Source: Streptomyces flaveus | GTDB lineage: Bacteria; Actinomycetota; Actinomycetes; Streptomycetales; Streptomycetaceae | Assembly (NCBI RefSeq): GCF_014647675.1 | Contig: NZ_BMPQ01000023.1 | Location: 1 to 64,000 of the forward strand | Reading direction: 5' to 3' | DNA: 64,000 bases | In this document: one piece after another, positions 63,767 to 64,000 of the stretch | Layout: every line of letters begins with the position of its first letter | Numbering within the stretch: position 1 is the first letter of the stretch | Program-made: the position numbers and the translations under genes | Notes under the pieces: generated by a model | The model's input: the letters and a program-made list of their open reading frames with translations, nothing else | Told to the model about the DNA's origin: nothing | Databases searched by the model: none

Positions 63767-64000
63767 TTGGCCGCGTTCGCCCCGAACAGTGGCTGGGCGT
63801 CCGTCGAGACGCCCACCGAGGAGGTCGGCAGGGAGCGGGAGCCGGTCGTCGTGATCTTCGTGCCGTTGGAGGGCAGGTAGACCAGTGAGCCGTTGCCGGT
63901 GTTCTCGCCGAACGCGCCGACCGTCAGGTCCGCCTTGCCGTCGGCCGTGACGTCGGTGAGCTTCACCTCGCCGCCGAACCAGTCGTCCTTCTCGTCCGAG
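63763..64000 (-). CDS. FG-GAP repeat protein, C-terminal part
   Basis: The frame continues past the window edge. DVTADGKADLTVGAFGEN is an FG-GAP beta-propeller repeat with its calcium-binding D-x-DG-xxD loop. The stop overlaps the DUF397 stop by 4 bases. Probably a secreted repeat protein. Confidence 0.75.
   Translation of the reverse strand, partial: SDEKDDWFGGEVKLTDVTADGKADLTVGAFGENTGNGSLVYLPSNGTKITTTGSRSLPTSSVGVSTDAQPLFGANAAN

Overview
The sequence is high-GC DNA with GTG starts, purine-rich ribosome binding sites and many GTGA/ATGA overlaps between genes. Its families (DUF397 with XRE/DUF5753, DUF5994, Asp23 clusters, PucR and IclR regulators, GH74) are typical of Streptomyces or a close relative. 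Pseudogenes, transposase scraps and repeated tRNA ends show that most of the window is accessory chromosome rather than core.

Layout. 1-9 kb: tail of an MFS pump, a fatty-acid desaturase with its ferredoxin reductase, a GNAT enzyme, and a patch of small genes with four DUF5994 paralogues (one decayed) and two copies of another small family. 9-12.5 kb: an Asp23/AmaP envelope-stress operon with a divergent partner. 13-51 kb: a composite genomic island. An intact tRNA-Gly(CCC) gene lies at 51193-51266 (minus strand), and 47-bp copies of its 3' end recur at 13032, 15709 and 38353, all in the same orientation. Each copy has an 11-bp-phased arm repeat 105-108 bp to its right, so three or more elements appear to have integrated in tandem. 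Segment 13.0-15.7 kb carries an acyl carrier protein, a sugar-amine-type kinase and a possible acyltransferase. Segment 15.7-38.4 kb carries an AraC regulator, an NCS1 permease, a GH74 xyloglucanase, a PucR-linked acyl-CoA ligase/DUF3556/FAD-oxidoreductase operon, and a membrane Ser/Thr kinase with a partner. Segment 38.4-51.2 kb carries an SDR/hydrolase/tautomerase group, an aldarate operon (kdgD, broken glucarate dehydratase, TctCBA) under IclR control, and an NmrA-like gene. Identical operator pairs (AACCGATCGGTT, 24 bp apart) stand in front of the first and last intact genes of this segment.

Just outside the tRNA's 5' side, 51.4-57.0 kb holds the most unusual locus. It has seven genes around deoxynucleotides: a membrane-anchored dCTP-deaminase/dUTPase-fold protein, a nucleotidyltransferase, a CMP/dCMP-deaminase-like protein with an unrecognised N-terminal domain, a HIT protein, dihydrofolate reductase and thymidylate synthase (each overlapping the next), and an XRE regulator fused to a nucleoside-deoxyribosyltransferase-like domain. 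I do not recognise it as a described system. It could be a pyrimidine-deoxynucleotide control, modification or conflict system.

57-64 kb returns to ordinary Streptomyces genes: DUF5988-like, sulfite-oxidase-type molybdoenzyme, Yip1 protein, SnoaL-like protein, a toxin-antitoxin-like pair, an RsbW-like ATPase with XRE and DUF397 genes, and the end of an FG-GAP repeat protein. No rRNA, CRISPR array or intact integrase was seen.
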